From a virus, in the IMG/VR virus record IMGVR_UViG_3300009082_000957, positions 1 to 33,456 of that record: a DNA stretch of 33,456 bases; one strand, 5' to 3'. Each line of letters starts with the position of its first letter. Position 1 is the first letter of the stretch. A program made the position numbers and the translations under genes. Shown piece by piece: positions 16,610 to 22,892 of the stretch. The notes under the pieces were generated by a model. It made no database searches and was not told the origin of the DNA. It saw only the letters and a program-made list of their open reading frames with translations.

Positions 16610-16810
16610 ATGCAAAGATCAGATTATAATCCACCATGTAGAGCGGCAAGACCATTACACAAGATTATAATACATTTTGGTGAATCCGGCAATAATAAAG
16701 CTATTTGCGGGAATTTAACAAGCAGGTTAATAACTGATAGAGACAAATTTTTAAAAATTCCAAATGCTTGCAAAAAATGTATAGCAGCCCTGGAGGCAAA
16801 AAATGTGTGA
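16610..16810 (+). CDS. Small zinc-binding-like protein
   Basis: The protein of 66 residues has KIIIHFGES, then ICGNLTS, then NACKKCIAAL. That is a His, a single Cys-Gly and a final C-x-x-C, a layout seen in many small phage proteins thought to bind one zinc ion. AAGGAG precedes the start. The gene overlaps the next by eight bases. Function is unknown; it may bind nucleic acid or another protein of the cassette. Confidence 0.65.
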   Translation: MQRSDYNPPCRAARPLHKIIIHFGESGNNKAICGNLTSRLITDRDKFLKIPNACKKCIAALEAKNV

Positions 16811-16961
16811 TAATTGTAATATTGATGGCATGGAACATCCCTATTGTGATATATGTATTAGGAAAGAATATGAAGCCGATAAAAATATTACAGTAAGAGA
16901 AATAATCGTACAAAAGCTTATTAAAGATAATAAGTCAAAACACATAAAGGGAAAAACTTAA
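16803..16961 (+). CDS. Small treble-clef-like zinc protein
   Basis: A 52-residue frame starts at 16803, inside the end of the preceding gene with GGAGG upstream. It has two C-x-x-C pairs, C2/C5 and C15/C18 (MCDNCNIDGMEHPYCDICIR), followed by a basic helix. That pattern fits a small zinc ribbon or treble clef. It is the last gene before the hairpin at 16979-17010. Function is unknown. Confidence 0.6.
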   Translation: MCDNCNIDGMEHPYCDICIRKEYEADKNITVREIIVQKLIKDNKSKHIKGKT

Positions 16962-16978
16962 TTATGATAGGTGGGAAT

Positions 16979-17010
16979 CCCTGGGAAGGATCAACGCTGC
17001 CTTCCCAGGG
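16979..17010. terminator. GC-rich hairpin between convergent genes
   Basis: A perfect 11-base stem (CCCTGGGAAGG / CCTTCCCAGGG) closes a 10-base loop, between the last plus-strand gene (stop at 16961) and the minus-strand gene ending at 17026. Position suggests a two-way terminator, but neither strand has a T tract after the stem, so it may instead block read-through by another means or protect RNA ends. Confidence 0.55.
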
Positions 17011-17025
17011 GAATAGGGGAATTAG

Positions 17026-17565
17026 TTATGCCTTAAGCACAGGACATATGCTGTAGCGCCCTTCAGGATAACAATTTTCTGTGTCTTGGTAAATATGTAT
17101 TTTGACCGTTTTTACTGAATCACTATCTTTTAAAGTAATAGTTTTTTCAGTGCGTTTAATAACGGTATAAGAGAAAATACATTCATGATCGCCTATTGAT
17201 CTTGTAGAGTATGTTTCCCCTACTTTAAAAAGCTTTGTTGCTTCTGTTTTTTCAGATTCACAATTATATTTATTTTTATAGATGATTTTTTTATATTCAC
17301 TTTGTGCCCTGATTTTAAAAATTGTTTCATTAAAAATATCTACAATTTCATTATCCCATTCAGGGATATATTTACAAATGATATTAGGATTTCTTTTTAT
17401 TTGATTATACGTAAGATCAGAGGCTTCTATAGAGATTTTTGTCTTTTCATTAAAAAAATATCTTATTTTTCTAAATGTACTGCATTCAGCAATAATAATA
17501 TTATTATCATAAAAAAATAAAGTATTTGCATTATTTCTTGTAACCTTATACTTCATATTTTTCAT
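17026..17565 (-). CDS. Lone minus-strand protein with beta-rich C-terminal phage domain
   Basis: This 179-residue protein starts at 17565 behind GGGGAGG. The N-terminal 100 residues are mixed alpha/beta (TLFFYDNNIIIAECSTFRKI). The last 70 residues (FKVGETYSTRSIGDHECIFSY to EGRYSICPVLKA) form a small beta domain that I recall in many phage hypothetical proteins. Those proteins share the pattern VGxTxxxRSxxDxxCIF, a conserved Thr-x-Lys-Thr turn and a closing GRYS. Its function is unknown. It is the only leftward gene between 3.1 and 22.6 kb and has its own promoter divergent from the next rightward operon. That is how a repressor or early regulator gene is often placed, but I see no clear helix-turn-helix. 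Confidence 0.75.
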   Translation of the reverse strand: MKNMKYKVTRNNANTLFFYDNNIIIAECSTFRKIRYFFNEKTKISIEASDLTYNQIKRNPNIICKYIPEWDNEIVDIFNETIFKIRAQSEYKKIIYKNKYNCESEKTEATKLFKVGETYSTRSIGDHECIFSYTVIKRTEKTITLKDSDSVKTVKIHIYQDTENCYPEGRYSICPVLKA

Positions 17566-17624
17566 TTTAAACCTCCCCAGTTCGTGAGTTTTATTTTTGA
17601 GCTATGCTCAATCTCACTATATAT

Positions 17625-17653
17625 ATAATAATACAATTGATTATAATTGTCAA
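17625..17653 (-). promoter_or_regulatory. Leftward promoter for the lone gene
   Basis: On the minus strand TTGACA (17653-17648), a 17-base spacer and TATTAT (17630-17625). The spacer ends CAATTGTAT just before the -10 box. It drives the gene starting at 17565. Confidence 0.7.
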
Positions 17654-17808
17654 GCAGATTTTTACTAAAATAAAAATAATTTAACAATTAATTTTATTTG
17701 AAGCGCTATATAATAGAAGACTTCTATCATATTATATATTATGTTAACTTATGTTAAGTAAAACAATCTAAAAAATCGAAAAATAATTAAAAATATTCTA
17801 AAAAACAC

Positions 17809-17837
17809 TTGACTTATATTATACAATTGTGTATATT
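17809..17837 (+). promoter_or_regulatory. Rightward promoter of the 17.9-22.6 kb operon
   Basis: TTGACT (17809-17814), a 17-base spacer and TATATT (17832-17837). The spacer ends ACAATTGTG. The first gene begins at 17884 behind TTAGGAGG. Confidence 0.7.
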
Positions 17838-17883
17838 ATATATAGAGATTGTGAGGAAATCAATCGAGCTTAGGAGGCTAAAT

Positions 17884-18240
17884 ATGTATAGAGCAAGTGC
17901 ACCAACCGGAAGAATTCTCGGAGAAAACAAATCAAAAGAAAAGCTTGTCGAAGAACTAAATGAAATTTATGCTGGGTATTTTCATATAAGCGAAATTGCA
18001 GATGAGCCGGTTAATGCCGCCGACCCGGAGCAGCCGAAAACCGAGGCAGATTTTGGTCGGGAAACCGCCCTGGATTATCTGGAGCATGCTCAGGAATGGG
18101 CAGTAATTCAAAAAAATCTTGGGGATGATATCCCTGATGGCGACTATGTGGAGATGAGACGGGCCGGGATTGCAAACCCCGACTCCCGGAAATACTGGGA
18201 GGGGTTTAATTCGGCACTCACCGACCCAGAGGCTGAATAA
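17884..18240 (+). CDS. Acidic, GC-rich first gene of the operon, unknown function
   Basis: The 118-residue protein starts at 17884 (MYRASAPTGRILGENKSKEK) behind TTAGGAGG; an in-frame ATG at 17809 lies inside the promoter and is rejected. It is strongly acidic, with 26 Asp/Glu against 12 Lys/Arg by hand count, and has no Cys. The bases 18001-18240 are about 54% GC by hand count, while neighbouring genes are near 30% or lower. Base use therefore points to recent arrival from another source. Being first behind a regulated promoter and highly acidic are traits of some anti-defence or DNA-mimic proteins, but that is a guess. I do not recognise the family. Confidence 0.7.
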   Translation: MYRASAPTGRILGENKSKEKLVEELNEIYAGYFHISEIADEPVNAADPEQPKTEADFGRETALDYLEHAQEWAVIQKNLGDDIPDGDYVEMRRAGIANPDSRKYWEGFNSALTDPEAE

Positions 18241-18261
18241 TCTTAAACATAGTATCTAATA

Positions 18262-18320
18262 GGAGCGGAATACGTAACCGCTCCTACGGCCCCCGGTTAG
18301 GTGTCAAAGCCTGGCCGGGG
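18262..18320 (+). other. Tandem GC-rich hairpins in an intergenic spacer
   Basis: Two hairpins lie seven bases or fewer apart. The first is GGAGCGG / CCGCTCC (18262-18268, 18278-18284) with a nine-base loop. The second has an 11-pair stem, CCCCGGTTAGG / CCTGGCCGGGG (18291-18301, 18310-18320), with two G-U pairs if transcribed and the loop TGTCAAAG. No T tract follows; a ribosome site AAGGAGG begins about nine bases later, before the gene at 18342. It could be a structured leader, a processing site or an imported terminator remnant. Confidence 0.6.
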
Positions 18321-18341
18321 AATATTTAAGGAGGAAGGCAA

Positions 18342-18485
18342 ATGGCAAGGAAAATTATAACAGAACCGGAAGCTAAAAAACTTTTGGATAAAGGGAAGGC
18401 CCGATTGGTTGGTTATGAAAAAAATAATGGCAGCATTCTTGTTATTCTTGACAGAACAAGACAGGTTATTGTATACTGTAAATAA
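18342..18485 (+). CDS. Small basic unknown protein
   Basis: The frame of 47 residues starts at 18342 (MARKIITEPEAKKLLDKGKA) behind AAGGAGGAAGG, with the double hairpin just upstream. It is basic, with a helix then two strands (SILVILDRTRQVIVYC). Ribosome site and tight spacing to the next gene support it. Function is unknown. Confidence 0.6.
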   Translation: MARKIITEPEAKKLLDKGKARLVGYEKNNGSILVILDRTRQVIVYCK

Positions 18486-18493
18486 GGGGATAT

Positions 18494-18745
18494 ATGATGA
18501 AAATTAAACAGATTGATTTTTATATAAATGAAGATCACAGAAGAAGTGGATTAGCTCCTGTCATGATTGATACAACAATGGATTGTAAAGATTTCCATGA
18601 TTTACAGGAAGCAGCTATTTATAGAGATTATTTTGAGTTACGATTATTCAAGACACAATATGCATTACCAGATGCTGTAGCCGCTATGCATATAGCAACT
18701 GATGTATGTCATAATGAGTGTGAATGCGCAAACGAAGGAGATTAA
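18494..18745 (+). CDS. Small unknown protein
   Basis: This 83-residue protein begins with two Met codons at 18494 and 18497 after AAGGGGA. It has an N-terminal strand (KIKQIDFYINEDHRR) and ends with HNECECANEGD, which holds two Cys next to His and acidic residues but no full zinc motif. It is one of a run of small genes with good ribosome sites. Function is unknown. Confidence 0.6.
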   Translation: MMKIKQIDFYINEDHRRSGLAPVMIDTTMDCKDFHDLQEAAIYRDYFELRLFKTQYALPDAVAAMHIATDVCHNECECANEGD

Positions 18746-18751
18746 TATACC

Positions 18752-18928
18752 ATGCAAATAATCAGAGAATATACTGATAGTGACGGAATAAGAATTTGCA
18801 TGTTTTATGATAACAATCAGCATATACATATCTGGATATATGATCCACATGATATAGCTTCAAGGATAGATAACAGTTATCCAACATTAGAAGCTGCTGA
18901 AAAAGATTTTAATGCATATTTATCTTGA
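18752..18928 (+). CDS. Small unknown protein
   Basis: A 58-residue frame runs from 18752 (MQIIREYTDSDGIRICMFYD) with GAAGGAG upstream. It looks like three short strands and a C-terminal helix (LEAAEKDFNAYL). No family is recognised; the frame is supported by its ribosome site and by filling the gap between two other genes. Confidence 0.55.
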   Translation: MQIIREYTDSDGIRICMFYDNNQHIHIWIYDPHDIASRIDNSYPTLEAAEKDFNAYLS

Positions 18929-18948
18929 ATAGAAGAAGGAGAATGATT

Positions 18949-19155
18949 ATGGAAAACATTTTTAATTGTGATTGGAACAGCCCTAATACATGGCCTATTA
19001 TCAATGCAAATGGTGATATAATAGGTAGCATGGCGCCCGGTGAAGAAACCTATAATTATTTGCCTGTTATGGTGGATAAAATTACAAAACAGCTGTATAG
19101 GGATATGACTCAGAATCCAACAGCTTACATTGCCGAAGATGATTATAAGGAATAA
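18949..19155 (+). CDS. Small unknown protein
   Basis: The protein has 68 residues from the ATG at 18949 (MENIFNCDWNSPNTWPIINA). AAGAAGGAG lies eight bases upstream, and the ATG at 18943 is too close to that site. It is aromatic-rich and acidic. The next gene starts two bases after its stop. Function is unknown. Confidence 0.6.
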   Translation: MENIFNCDWNSPNTWPIINANGDIIGSMAPGEETYNYLPVMVDKITKQLYRDMTQNPTAYIAEDDYKE

Positions 19156-19157
19156 AT

Positions 19158-19853
19158 ATGAAAGCAGTTGAATATATTAATAAATATAAATTAGAAACTG
19201 TTGTCAATTTTAATAAACCTGAATTTATCAAGGATTTTAATTCAGATTTTATTACTGAATTAACAAAACGGAAAAATAAAACAGGTTATATCCCTATTAC
19301 TGGTTTTGAGAATGCAGCAAAATGCATGAGAGATAAATGGGAAGCAATCAATCTTCGACTAGAGAATAAACTGGATGAAAAATTATGGAAATATTTCTGG
19401 AAAATATATGTTGCTGATATAAGGGATGAATTATTTCCAGAAGAAATGGCAAAAAGAAAAGAATTAAAAGAAGAAATAAAACGACGCAAACAGGAATGGG
19501 AAGATTTGGATAACCATAATAGTCATTATTTTAACGGATTTAACTCAAGAGTTGATCATTCTTTTTTTAAATTATTTTCAGCCTTTATGGGATTTTCTTT
19601 TGATAATTTTCTGAAAGACTTTATCAGTACAAAGTATCGGGCACCAAGAGAAATATATAACCAATATTTTTATATACTTTCTCTTGATATAGATACTGCA
19701 AGTATTGACGATGTTAAAACAGCATATAGAAAATTAAGCAATATTTATCATCCTGATAAAGGCGCTATAAATTATAATGATTTTATAAAAATTACAGAAG
19801 CAAAAAATAAATGTTTAGAATATTTTGTTATTATTGGGGAAGGGAGTAAATAA
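19158..19853 (+). CDS. Protein with C-terminal J domain
   Basis: In this 231-residue protein the last 65 residues form a DnaJ-type J domain: YFYILSLDIDTASIDDVKTA, YRKLSNIYHPDKG with H198-P199-D200, then a closing helix. The HPD tripeptide is the part of J proteins that stimulates ATP use by Hsp70/DnaK. The N-terminal 165 residues are helical, charged and unique, with no Gly/Phe-rich linker or zinc domain. Phage J-domain proteins may direct host DnaK to phage targets. The stop shares a base with the next start (TAATG). The J domain is clear; its client is unknown. Confidence 0.85.
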   Translation: MKAVEYINKYKLETVVNFNKPEFIKDFNSDFITELTKRKNKTGYIPITGFENAAKCMRDKWEAINLRLENKLDEKLWKYFWKIYVADIRDELFPEEMAKRKELKEEIKRRKQEWEDLDNHNSHYFNGFNSRVDHSFFKLFSAFMGFSFDNFLKDFISTKYRAPREIYNQYFYILSLDIDTASIDDVKTAYRKLSNIYHPDKGAINYNDFIKITEAKNKCLEYFVIIGEGSK

Positions 19854-20083
19854 TGGAAGTAAAATTGGCTACTATAAAGCATTTACTTAAAGAAGCAAAA
19901 AAGTATGTAAAAGACCACGTAAAAGACAAAAAGGATATTTCAAGAGCAGTTAGTAGTTGCATTAAATTTATTAATTTGCATTATAAAAATCTTTATTGTT
20001 ATGTCAATGGTTCTTTCGCCGTTGACATTACTATTTCTGCTGCTGATGCGTTAAAACTTGTAAAAAGGTGGGGTTATAAATAA
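19853..20083 (+). CDS. Small basic helical protein
   Basis: This 76-residue basic protein is coupled to the J-domain gene by a one-base overlap and ends one base before the methyltransferase start. The first half is a Lys-rich helix (LLKEAKKYVKDHVKDKKDIS), followed by a second helix and a short C-terminal part. It could be a nucleic-acid-binding or partner protein; there is no diagnostic motif. Confidence 0.65.
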   Translation: MEVKLATIKHLLKEAKKYVKDHVKDKKDISRAVSSCIKFINLHYKNLYCYVNGSFAVDITISAADALKLVKRWGYK

Positions 20084-20084
20084 T

Positions 20085-21713
20085 ATGAATAAATTAACAG
20101 ATTATATAGAAAATGATACTTTTTATCCTACGCCTAACAATATTGTTCGTAGATTATTATCAGGAATAGAAATGGATACCATTGAGGATGTCCTAGAGCC
20201 TTCGGCAGGCAGTGGCGATATTGCAATGCACTTTATACCTAAGGATCAATATGATAATATCAGAAAAAATATTAGAATCGATTGTATAGAAATTAATTCT
20301 GATTTGCGAAATGTTTTAAGGGGTAAAGGGCTAAGAGTTATCTATGATGATTTTTTAACTTTCTATACTGCTAAGCGCTATGATTTAATTGTGATGAATC
20401 CACCCTTCAATAAAGGTGTTGATCACTTGCTTCATGCTATTGAATTATGTGTGCATGGTGGTAAAATTAGGTGTATTTTGAATGCTGCTACTATAGATCG
20501 TTGTTTTGATATTGAAAGTACCGGGAAATTAAAAATATTATCAAATACGCTTAAAGAATTAAACGCTAATATTGAATATGTAGATAATGCGTTTAAAGCG
20601 GCTGATAAAAAAACCAATGTACGGATTGCAATCATTTTTATTAATATCCCGGATGATCAAGATGAAATTAAAAGCGAATTGTTTGAACGTTTGCAAAAAG
20701 ATGATAGTTATAATGTAGTTGATAATATTAGCAATGAGAATACCCAGGTAACTTATAGTGATTTTGTTAAAGCTATTGTAAGTCATTATAGGTTTGAAAT
20801 TGAATTAGGTGCAAGCCTGATAAAAGAATTTTTTGCAACTGCTGGTAAAATAAATAAAGAATTCAAGCCGGACAAATATGATGATGCAAAAAGTTTGTTT
20901 ACTTTAAAGATTGGTTATGATGAAGTAGGGGGCGTGAAGTTAGCTATTAATGCACTTGTTAAAGCTATAAGATCAAAATACTGGGCCGCCCTTTTTAATT
21001 CAGAATCATTTGATAAAATTATGACAACCACTATTCGTGATAAGTTTATAGACAGAATAAAAGATTTATGTAATTATGATTTTAATGTTTTCAATATTGA
21101 AGAAATTCAATCAGAAATTAAACGTGATTACTCAAAGACAATAGAAAAAACTATATTGAATTTATTTGATATGTTATCAAGAAAACATAATTGGGATGAT
21201 AAGGATTCGCCTAATGTGCATTATTACAATGGATGGAAAACAAATAAGGCATGGAAAATAAATCATAAATGCATTATCCCTATGATAGGCATGGATACTT
21301 ATAGAAGATGGGAATGTGTAAGGGAGTTATCGGATATTGAAAAAACATTTAATTATTTATCCGGTCAAAGCAACAAGGATTGTACACTTTCTGAAATACT
21401 GGATAATGCAAAGAAAAATTGTCAAACAAAAAAAATACAATGTAAATATTTTAAATTAACATTTTATCTAAAAGGTACTTGCCATATAGAATTTACCGAT
21501 ATGGGATTACTTGATAAATTTAATATTTTTGGAAGTCAACGGGAAAATTGGTTGCCTCCTGGGTTTGGTAAAAAATCGTATAATATGATGAACCATGAAG
21601 AAAAATCTGTTGTTGATAATTTCTGTGGAGAAAATAAATATAAGGAATTTATGAATAAGCAGGATTATTATATTGTTAATGATGTTCAGTTGTTAACTGA
21701 TAATAATTATTAA
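20085..21713 (+). CDS. DNA methyltransferase with DUF4942 domain
   Basis: The 542-residue protein has an N-terminal N6-adenine-type methyltransferase. FYPTPNNIVRRLL is followed by AdoMet motif I (LEPSAGSGDIA, residues 37-47) and catalytic NPPF at 105-108. From about residue 235 the sequence follows DUF4942, a domain found fused or adjacent to phage methyltransferases. It includes HYYNGWKTNKAWKIN, a CKYFKLTFYLKGTCHIEF stretch and NIFGSQRENWLPPGFGKK. Gamma-class order (motif I before NPPF) differs from the enzyme at 10620, so the phage has two unrelated methyltransferases. It likely modifies phage DNA; target site unknown. Confidence 0.88.
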   Translation: MNKLTDYIENDTFYPTPNNIVRRLLSGIEMDTIEDVLEPSAGSGDIAMHFIPKDQYDNIRKNIRIDCIEINSDLRNVLRGKGLRVIYDDFLTFYTAKRYDLIVMNPPFNKGVDHLLHAIELCVHGGKIRCILNAATIDRCFDIESTGKLKILSNTLKELNANIEYVDNAFKAADKKTNVRIAIIFINIPDDQDEIKSELFERLQKDDSYNVVDNISNENTQVTYSDFVKAIVSHYRFEIELGASLIKEFFATAGKINKEFKPDKYDDAKSLFTLKIGYDEVGGVKLAINALVKAIRSKYWAALFNSESFDKIMTTTIRDKFIDRIKDLCNYDFNVFNIEEIQSEIKRDYSKTIEKTILNLFDMLSRKHNWDDKDSPNVHYYNGWKTNKAWKINHKCIIPMIGMDTYRRWECVRELSDIEKTFNYLSGQSNKDCTLSEILDNAKKNCQTKKIQCKYFKLTFYLKGTCHIEFTDMGLLDKFNIFGSQRENWLPPGFGKKSYNMMNHEEKSVVDNFCGENKYKEFMNKQDYYIVNDVQLLTDNNY

Positions 21714-21735
21714 AAGGGAGGGAGGTAAATAAATT

Positions 21736-21987
21736 ATGTTTATTCAAGATGATCTAGGAGTGTGTTGTTCTATTGATAATGTTATAACAATAAAAAAATT
21801 GGACAGCAATTTGATTGAAGTAATGTATGATAAGAGGGTTGTTACTGCTTTTTTTAACACACCTAAAAGAAGGGATATTATATTTGAAGCCATAGAGGGA
21901 TATCTTGATATTATTAAATTAGATGATAATGATGAAGTAACGTCAAATATCCTGGATATAGATGATAGCGAATTAGGAATGAATTGA
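21736..21987 (+). CDS. Small acidic unknown protein
   Basis: This 83-residue protein has two or three strands (CCSIDNVITIKKL, LIEVMYDKRVV) then a helix and an acidic tail. GGGAGGGAGG lies upstream. No family is recognised. It lies between the methyltransferase and two further small genes in one operon. Confidence 0.6.
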   Translation: MFIQDDLGVCCSIDNVITIKKLDSNLIEVMYDKRVVTAFFNTPKRRDIIFEAIEGYLDIIKLDDNDEVTSNILDIDDSELGMN

Positions 21988-21998
21988 AGGAGGATTCT

Positions 21999-22241
21999 AT
22001 GTTAAAAAAATACTTCAGTTTAAAAGACATTGATAGTCATTATTATCCTATGCCAGTACTAAAAAAGCCTATGATATTGTTTAAATCAGAAATAGAAGTT
22101 TATTCAAAAGAAACTATATATTATTCCATTACATTATTTTCTGATGATTATAAAGTATATGGGAATTTTAATTATACAGATAAAACATTAAGGGATACCA
22201 TCTTTGATAAAATTAAAAAGATAAAGGGAATAAAGGAGTAA
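21999..22241 (+). CDS. Small unknown protein
   Basis: The frame of 80 residues is taken from the ATG at 21999 (MLKKYFSLKDIDSHYYPMPV) because GAAGGAGG lies just upstream; the TTG at 21984 has no such site and overlaps the prior gene. Tyr-rich beta strands alternate in the second half. Function is unknown. Confidence 0.6.
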   Translation: MLKKYFSLKDIDSHYYPMPVLKKPMILFKSEIEVYSKETIYYSITLFSDDYKVYGNFNYTDKTLRDTIFDKIKKIKGIKE

Positions 22242-22244
22242 ATT

Positions 22245-22649
22245 ATGAACTTAGGTATAATACTTATTATTATGTCATTCCGTTTTGGCTATATTCCAGA
22301 TATGGGGATTAATTATGGAATCAATATGTATGAACAGCAATCACTTGATTTAGAAAATACTTTTCTTGCAGAATTCGCTATCGATATAATTATATGCCGG
22401 TATATATTTATAAGGGGCTCGTTAAATAATATTTTTCACAGACAATTAGGGCTATTTGCTTTTTCTCCTGACCATGATCAATATACTATAACGGGCGGAT
22501 TGCAATATGAAGGACTTGAAATAGGTTTAACGCATAAATGTTATCATCCAATATTTCCAGCAAAAAAACCTTTTGGCTATAATCTATCACTACTAGAAGG
22601 CGGATATGAAGAAATATATATTAAGGTTACTACAAAATTTGAATTATAG
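22245..22649 (+). CDS. Possible small beta-barrel or membrane-targeted protein
   Basis: This 134-residue protein has a short hydrophobic start (MNLGIILIIMSFRFGYIPDM). After it come alternating amphipathic strands rich in aromatic residues and Gly (ITGGLQYEGLEIGLTHKCY). The pattern resembles small outer-membrane beta-barrels or exported phage proteins, though the leader is too short for a sure signal peptide. It is the last gene of the rightward operon and its stop directly abuts the opposing stop at 22650. Family and function are unknown. Confidence 0.6.
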   Translation: MNLGIILIIMSFRFGYIPDMGINYGINMYEQQSLDLENTFLAEFAIDIIICRYIFIRGSLNNIFHRQLGLFAFSPDHDQYTITGGLQYEGLEIGLTHKCYHPIFPAKKPFGYNLSLLEGGYEEIYIKVTTKFEL

Positions 22650-22880
22650 TTATCTTGCCATTCTCCCTATATCAACTTCCGCCTGAGTTTTTGGGCGGAC
22701 TTTTTCTTTATCAAAGGTGTAATTACTGCTTTGTGATATAATCCCGTCCCTATCTTGGGGCCATTCATCATTGTGGATGATTACTTCTTCCCCTTCTATC
22801 GGCTTGTACATTGTCTGTGAAAATGTATGGCCTCTGACTGTCCCGGTTGCTTTATCAATCAATACATAATATCGCGGCAT
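22650..22880 (-). CDS. Small tail-module protein, unknown
   Basis: A 76-residue protein starts at 22880 behind a run of G (GGGGGG) and ends the leftward tail module. It begins with a strand (PRYYVLIDKATGTVRGHTFS) and closes with KTQAEVDIGRMAR. That closing pattern is reminiscent of short proteins that follow fibre genes in siphophages and carry a conserved Gln-Ala-Glu. A fibre accessory role is suggested by place only. The 3' end overlaps a plus-strand terminator. Confidence 0.65.
   Translation of the reverse strand: MPRYYVLIDKATGTVRGHTFSQTMYKPIEGEEVIIHNDEWPQDRDGIISQSSNYTFDKEKVRPKTQAEVDIGRMAR
22678..22709 (+). terminator. Rightward terminator inside the convergent gene
   Basis: Plus-strand stem TCCGCC (22678-22683) pairs with GGCGGA (22694-22699) around a 10-base loop, followed by CTTTTTCTTT. 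It lies about 30 bases past the stop of the last rightward gene and within the coding end of the minus-strand gene at 22650-22880. Confidence 0.6.
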
Positions 22881-22892
22881 CTAACCCCCCCG

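Larger units (their letters stand above)
17566..17883. promoter_or_regulatory. Divergent control region with operator-like repeats
   Basis: These 318 bases contain no convincing gene. They hold two divergent promoters (17625-17653 and 17809-17837) and several symmetric or repeated elements. ACAATT/AATTGT is an inverted repeat at 17633-17650 across the leftward spacer and -35. ACAATTGT lies in the rightward spacer at 17823-17830. TAGAAG-A-CTTCTA is a palindrome at 17714-17726. ATGTTAACTT and ATGTTAAGTA are direct repeats exactly ten bases apart at 17741-17760. The arrangement looks like a regulated switch region. Confidence 0.55.

Noticed and set aside
16979-17010. Classical intrinsic terminator
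   Set aside because: The stem is excellent but no T tract follows on either strand, so it is reported as a hairpin with terminator role uncertain.
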